A program made the position numbers and the translations under genes. Shown in pieces: positions 58,855-64,000 of a DNA stretch of 64,000 nucleotides; positions within the stretch are counted from its first letter, which is position 1; each line of letters begins with the position of its first letter. Origin of the DNA: Rostratula benghalensis (taxonomy: Eukaryota; Chordata; Aves; Charadriiformes; Rostratulidae). Location of the stretch: NCBI GenBank assembly GCA_013399305.1, contig VXAI01000015.1, positions 2,331,329-2,395,328 of the forward strand, in the 5' to 3' direction. The notes under the pieces are model-generated. The model worked only from the letters and a program-made list of their open reading frames with translations, was not told where the DNA came from and made no database searches.

Positions 58855-58930
58855 CTTGTCCTGGCTCCGCTACAGACTAACTGGGTAACTTTGATCAACG
58901 TTTCACTGCTCCATCTTTCTGCCTTTAGTG
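58855..58930 (+). mobile_element. Probable MIR/L3-like ancient repeat relic
   Basis: CCTGGCTCCGCTACAGACTA, ACTGGGTAACTTTGATCAAC, then GTTTCACTGCTCCATCTTTC follows the core of old amniote repeats (typical words: TGGCTCTGCCACTGAC, GTGTGACCTTGGGCAAGTCAC, TCACTTCACCTCTCTG) in order. About 75 bp are recognisable and strongly diverged. Confidence 0.45.
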
Positions 58931-60233
58931 CTCCTTCAGAGTGTCTTTGTGCCACAGTTTCTGATGTTGTGTTGCTGTTTATGTGCTGAAGCAGGATTCC
59001 CATTGTGATGCCAAGAGGCACCCATTACACCCCCTTGTCCCATCACCAGCCTGCCCTTCCCATGTCTAGTGTCTGCAGTGGCAATGGATGGTGAGCAGCA
59101 TGAGTGGGGTGCCCCTGGAGACTGAGGAACTGATGTTAGATACTCCTCAACCACCCTGTGCATTGGCAAGTTGTTGAGCAATGCAACTTTGTATAGGTGT
59201 GCAGATGGGTTAGTGGGTGTGGTGGTCCTTGATCATGGAACAGGGCACAGCTGGGAGCAACCCCTGGACCTGGAGTCCCATATGAGCACATGAGTGGCCA
59301 AGGAGCACTGCCTGTCCCTCGGGTTGGGGCGCTTCACCCCATGAGATGTCACACCTGAGATGTTTGGTCCTCTGGAGGTGGCTCTGCAATGGGCCACTGC
59401 CATGTCCTTGCACATTTCCCCAGGGTGATGCTGCAGTCAGGAGAGCATCAAGCTTTGTGGCAAGGATCAGTGTCAGCAGCAGCGGGGTCTGTGGGGCTGC
59501 CTGGTTACCCTCATCTCATCCCCATTTCCTCTTCTTCGGTAGCACAAAATGAATCCCTCAGAAGTTAAACTAACTAAATAAACAAATACGGAGCTATTTA
59601 TTTTCTATTGTCATAGAAATGCTGTGGGCTCAGGCGGGATTTTGTGTTCACTGTTCACATCTGCAGCCCTGCTGTGCTCGGGGTGGGGGAAAGACTATCC
59701 CTTTTATTTGCTCCAGCCTCGCCAGTAAATCAGATGGGAAGGATCCCTCCCTGGAGCCACCCCTCTCTAAATACTCTCCCCTTTCTCTCCAGCCCCAAGG
59801 GAGAGGAGCTGCACCATCTGCATGGTAAACACTGGGCGTAAGAAAAACAAACACTTTTTCCTGTCTGGGTGGGGGAGAAGAGAAGAAAAAGGCATTAGCA
59901 AATGTCATTTTTCCCTCCAAGCTAAAATAACACAGCAGTGCAAGCTAAGGATGCAGCTGTGGTTCAGAGGGTTTTATTTTTATTTTTTTAATACACCACT
60001 GGGAGTTCAAACAACGTGTCAGTGATACGTTGCCTTTTGTAGAGAGCAGCTTCTTTGTCTCCACCCTCTTCTTTTTTTCCTTTTTCTATTTTCTTTAAGC
60101 ATTTTAGTCATTCTGTTAAGAATGCATAGCTTATTTGGATAAAAGCCTCTGCTGTGACATCCACAGCTTGGATCTGCAGAGTTGTTTGTTTCAAAGCAAT
60201 AGTCTGGGAGAATTTATTGAACTGGCATCTCCT
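58931..60233. other. Single-copy non-coding DNA, nothing recognised
   Basis: Mixed GC content with no recognisable gene, RNA or repeat. Pyrimidine-rich TTCTTTTTTTCC runs occur near 60068-60095, just left of the assembly gap. Confidence 0.5.
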
Positions 60234-60367
60234 NNNNNNNNNNNNNNNNNNNNNNNNNNNNNNNNNNNNNNNNNNNNNNNNNNNNNNNNNNNNNNNNNNN
60301 NNNNAATGGATGTTCTGTGGCACTTGTTAAAAAGCAATAAATCCTCTCTTGCATTTATTGCTTTGAA
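60190..60367. repeat. Inverted repeats flanking the assembly gap
   Basis: TTCAAAGCAATA at 60190-60201, left of the gap, is the exact reverse complement of TATTGCTTTGAA at 60356-60367, right of it. Independently, right of the gap AAAGCAATAAAT (60331-60342) and ATTTATTGCTTT (60353-60364) are perfect 12-bp arms with a 10-nt loop. The related sequences suggest one inverted-repeat structure spanning the unknown bases. Confidence 0.8.
60234..60304. other. Assembly gap, 71 N
   Basis: Seventy-one unknown bases. The N count may be an estimate. The flanking inverted repeats could explain why the assembler failed here. Any frame crossing it is meaningless. Confidence 1.
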
Positions 60368-61033
60368 GGTAAGGCAAAGATAAGACATGAAACTCAGCTT
60401 CCGCTGGTGTTCTGTCCTAAAGTTCTGTCCCTGCTTTGTTTCAGAGGATGAAGCAGATTGAGAAACTGAAGATGCCCCCTGAAGGCCTGATCCTGTGAGT
60501 TGTCACCCAGCGGCAGTCCCCATTCCAGGTCCATTCAAAGTCCTGGCAAAGGCATTGCATTCAAAGTCAAGGCATGGCATACCTTCAGAAATCCAACCCC
60601 CAAGCTCAGCTCCAGAGGCACAGTGGTTCCTCCTGGAGCAATGAAACAGCTTGGGGAGATGAAGAGCGCTGAGCCTGCTGGGGGGCTTTTGTGCCACTTG
60701 GTGTCCCTTTAAATCTGTAGGCAACTTTGTACATCTCGACACTGGGTAAAGAGTGTGTGATGATGTTAGTCTGCACTTAATGGGACCTGAGTATCTCTCA
60801 GTGCTCTGCATATCCTGATTAAACAAACCTTCTTTAATGGCTTTTTTTTTTTTTTTAATCTTTTTAAAAATCCTCGTACTGCCAGGATGTGGCAGAGCCA
60901 CTTTCTAAATCTCTCTTGATGAATCAATGGCAGCACTGCAAATAGAAGCAGGCATCCCTGAGCTGATCACTGCCCTCCTTGGCAGCTGACTCACGGCTAC
61001 AGATGGATGCAGCACAAGATCTGAGGTGGTTTT
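60368..61033. other. Single-copy non-coding DNA, nothing recognised
   Basis: A T15 tract lies at 60842-60856. A minus-strand frame of 132 codons at 60503-60901 includes the reverse complement of that tract (a lysine run) and has no domain. No gene is supported. Confidence 0.55.
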
Positions 61034-61150
61034 ATCACAGAATGGTTTGGGTTGGAAAGGACCTTAAATATCCTGTTCCACCCTTCCTGCCTTTGTGGGA
61101 CACCTCCCATTACACCAGGTTGCTCAAAGCCCCATCCAGCCTGGACTGGG
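61034..61150 (-). mobile_element. CR1 LINE, 3' end part of an interrupted copy
   Basis: ATCACAGAATGGTTTGGGTT and GGAAAGGACCTTAAATATCC mark the antisense 3' end, followed by CACCAGGTTGCTCAAAGCCC and CATCCAGCCTGGA at 61145. At that point a new CR1 start appears. The missing continuation of this copy resumes at 61447, so this is the left piece of one element split by another. Confidence 0.93.
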
Positions 61151-61446
61151 GATCATAGAATGTTTAGAGTGAGAAGGGATCTTAAAGATCACTGAGTTCC
61201 AACCCCCCTGCCATGAGCAGGGACACCTCCCAATAGATCAGGTTGCTCAAAGCCCCATCCAGCCTGGCTTTAAACACTTCCAGGGATGGGGCATCCACAG
61301 CTTCCCTGGGCAACCTGTTCCAGTGCTCACCACCCTCACAGTAAAGGATTTCTTTTTTCTAATCTAAATCTCCCCTCTTCCAATTTAAAGCTGTTACCCC
61401 TTGTACTGTCACTATACTTCCTGACAAAGAGTCCCTCTCCAGCTCT
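61151..61446 (-). mobile_element. CR1 LINE, about 296 bp, inserted within another CR1
   Basis: It starts with GATCATAGAATGTTTAGAGT and GGGATCTTAAAGATCACTGA, then gives all CR1 landmarks (CAGGGATGGGGCATCCACAG, CACAGTAAAGGATTTC, CTGTTACCCCTTGTACTGTC) and stops at GAGTCCCTCTCCAGCTCT near 61446. It is 5'-truncated and lies in the same orientation as its host. Because it splits the flanking copy, it must have inserted later. Confidence 0.92.
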
Positions 61447-61737
61447 CAACTTGAACATGTGTAGTGATGGGGCAGCCACAGCTTCTATGGGCAACCTGGA
61501 CCAGGGTCTCACCACCCTCAGAGTGAAAAATTTCATCCTAATACCTAATCTGAATCTACTCTCTTTTGGTTTAAAACCATTACCCATTGTCCTGTGGCTT
61601 CAGGCCCTGATAGAGTCACTCCCTATCTTTTTTGTAGCCCTTTTAGGTACTGGAAGGCCATTATAAGGTCTCACTGGAGCCTTCTCTTCTCCAGGGTGGA
61701 CAGCCCCAACTCACTCTGCCTGTCCTCACAGTGGAGT
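61447..61737 (-). mobile_element. CR1 LINE, 5'-side part of the interrupted copy
   Basis: The sequence resumes with CAACTTGAACATGTGTAGTG, exactly the CR1 position at which the piece at 61034-61150 broke off (CCTGG | CTTGAACA), then runs through GGGCAGCCACAGCTTCTATG, CATTACCCATTGTCCTGTGG, AGGTACTGGAAGGCC and GAGCCTTCTCTTCTCCAGG to about 61737. It has no 3' end of its own, which supports its being the remainder of the split element. Confidence 0.92.
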
Positions 61738-64000
61738 TATTTTTTAGTCTTTGACCTAAAAACATCTTCCTGGTTGGATGACCAGAGGCACAGCTTCCTA
61801 GGCTGTGTCTGAGGAATGTCTTGGAGAGCATTAATAACATTAGACCTTCACAGCAGGGGAGGAAAAGAAAGTGCTGAGGAGCACAGGCCCCTGCAACACC
61901 CTGAGCGAGCCTGAGCCCTTGGGTGAGACTGCCATAAGGGAACTGCAGGAAGGTTTAAATGTCTTTAACTGCAACCCGAAACGGAGAGCAGACTGGATCG
62001 TGAGGATGTGGTTGATAGGCACTTAAGAGCTTCTTTTGAAACCACAAACCCCATGTTGTTGGGGTTTTTTTTCTTTACTTTTCAGTCACTGTTACTTTTG
62101 CTGGAATAATGGAAAAATTATTTGGTTTGTGGCATTTTCTTAGAATCAGACTGAATTAAGGGGTGGCCATAAATACCACAAAGGGTGGTGAGGTGCTCAA
62201 ATGCTGGACTTGGAGGGGTTGTTTTGGAGTGCTGCAGGTTTTTCCTATTCCAGCTGCTCTGGTGACTCTAAGGAAAGCAGAAACAGAGTGACCTGTGCAG
62301 CGTACTGGGCTCTTCCAGACTATCCCAGAGCAGCTCAGTGGGGTGGCAGGATCCCTGCTGCATGTGTTAGATTAGATAGTGAAAACAGATGATTTTCTTA
62401 TCACTGCGCACAGCATATTTTGCAGTTTGGTTTTAAGTCTTTCTGTTGCAAAGTGCACTTGCTGCAGCAAAAATGTATTTACATGCTCAAATGGAAGAGA
62501 CTGAATTAAATGCCACCTTTTGCCACCATCAATGCATTTGGCCTTAGCATTTGGCAGTGAAGATGCTCTTCAGGGTGGCAGAGGCTTCTACAAATGTGGG
62601 CCTTGTGTTGATTAATAAAGATGTGGGGCTTTTTTTTTTTTTGTTTAGATTTGGTGATTTGGAAAGTAGTTGCTCACCAGAGGAAGCCTCTTAATCCATG
62701 TTTCCCTGCATCAGAGCACCTACCAGATGGGATTTTCTTTTCTTCTCAGCATCAGAGAAGGCCTTAAATGGCTGTGCGAGCTGCATGCTGGCTTTCCCTG
62801 CCAATAAACCCCTGATGGTAATCATGGCCACGTGGTCAGTGTCCTTGATCCGAAATTTGTCATCGTGCGTTACGGCTCACAAAGCCTTGGCTCGGTCTTT
62901 CAGCTGGAGTATTAAACCTGATGACAGATGCCAGCTCTTCCAGCTCTGTTGTGGTCTCTGGAGTGAGCGGGATCGTGAGTGTTTTGCCGGCTAAATAAGG
63001 GCTTCAGCGTAGCGTTGGGGAAAGGCAATGGGAAGTGTGTTTGCTTCCAGTTTGAGCATGGGCTTCAGCACTTGGTGGTGGTTTGAGCAGTTTATGTGGA
63101 GATATGATGGTGTGTGGTGGGGGACAGACAGACACACACACGATGGACGGACAGACAGACATGTGACTCCTTTGGCCTGGAGCCTGGGGTACAAAAAGGT
63201 GCAAGGACCAAGCCCTGCCTGGCTCCTGGGACCTGAGTGCCTGCTGCCCTTGGAGGCCCCGGACAGGACATCTCACGGGGATTTGTCCCTCTTTAGGGAT
63301 GATGTATACCCAGCAGCAAAGTGTGGAAGGTCTCATTTTCTTTATTTATTTACTCTGGGAAAAGACCCATTTCTTGTATTTTTGTGGAACAACAGAGACT
63401 AAATCTAAATGCTTGAGGCTTTAAAGTAAAATAAATATTTTTTTAAAAAAGGGAAAAATGTTTAATTCTGTTTCCAAGATGTTCCTGTGTTTAAATCTGC
63501 AATCTAAGTAGGGCTCTTGAGTGTTTTTCTAAAACAAATTATTACCTGGTAAGATCAGGGAAAGTGATTTCAAAACCTTTTCCCAGTATCCAGAGCATCA
63601 CAAAGCAGAACTACAGCCCAAAAACTTAAACCCCAAACCACTTCTGAATGGCAGGTGTAAAAGCAGCTTAGGTGAGAAGATGCCTGAACATGTATAATTT
63701 GTAGGTGGATAAGTAGCAATGAAGTATGGTGTTTCCTGCTTTTTCAGAGGGTTTTTAGTGGGCTGGCTGATCATGATCTCCCAAGGTAACGAGTAAGGAT
63801 AGGAAACGATGCCTGTGGCTCCAGGGAAGGAATGCGGAGAAAAGAGGCAGGAGGATAAATAAATGAACAAGGATTAGAGATTGTAGCTCCTGTGGTCGAA
63901 GGACTCTGTAGGAGGTCACCTCTGCTGGCCTGACAGTGTTACGTAGGTGCCATCCTACAACCATCCCATGTAAATGGTTGCTTTTGGCCTTTCCCTGGAA
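61738..64000. other. Single-copy non-coding DNA to the window end
   Basis: No gene is supported. A T14 tract lies near 62629-62642. At 63123-63165 a short GACA/CA-type run (GACAGACAGACACACACAC, then GGACGGACAGACAGAC) forms an impure microsatellite. Frames reach about 124 codons at 63028-63402 plus, partly because of this repeat. The last 600 bp show nothing recognisable. Confidence 0.55.

Noticed and set aside
60108..60388. Frames crossing the assembly gap
   Set aside because: They consist partly of unknown residues, so they carry no information.
63121..63166. GACA/CA repeat as a CRISPR-like or satellite array
   Set aside because: It is under 50 bp, impure and has no regular spacers; it is a simple microsatellite.

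Overview
The window looks like bird nuclear DNA, mostly intronic or intergenic, with no gene that can be named. The only clear interspersed repeats are CR1 LINEs with the avian 3' end (ATTCTATG octamers when read in sense). There are no Alu, L1 or B elements, repeat density is low (CR1 covers about 4%), and a 71-base run of N shows this is a draft assembly. Open frames are short and do not look like known proteins, as expected of non-coding vertebrate DNA.

Layout. Bases 1-262 are the edge of a very GC-rich CpG island, probably the promoter or first exon of a gene lying mainly off the left end. A long antisense CR1 (271-952) abuts it, followed by purine-rich degenerate minisatellite DNA to about 1400. 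From 1.4 to 34 kb the DNA is mostly single-copy and carries homopolymer tracts, a few perfect short palindromes, one candidate coding exon on the minus strand (9153-9626), a SOX/TCF-motif-rich stretch near 23 kb and a poly(A) tract behind AATAAA signals (29.6 kb). Around 34 kb there is an old repeat relic, a 54-bp tandem duplication and a CR1 fragment. From 36.1 to 37.0 kb lies a stretch with scattered CpGs, an octamer, an E-box and repeated homeodomain-type motifs; it is the best candidate for a conserved enhancer. The right third holds a deleted CR1 (49.5 kb), two CR1s joined 5'-to-5' (53.18-54.19 kb), a second CpG-retaining stretch (54.5-54.95 kb), a pure AAGGG microsatellite (56.6 kb), the assembly gap flanked by inverted repeats (60.2 kb) and one CR1 inserted into another (61.0-61.7 kb).

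Functionally the window is best read as regulatory and neutral DNA next to, or inside, a gene with a CpG-island promoter. No operon, RNA gene, CRISPR array, viral locus or new defence or biosynthetic system is visible. The items most worth checking are the unassigned 474-bp open exon, the candidate conserved elements, the AAGGG array and the hairpin beside the gap.
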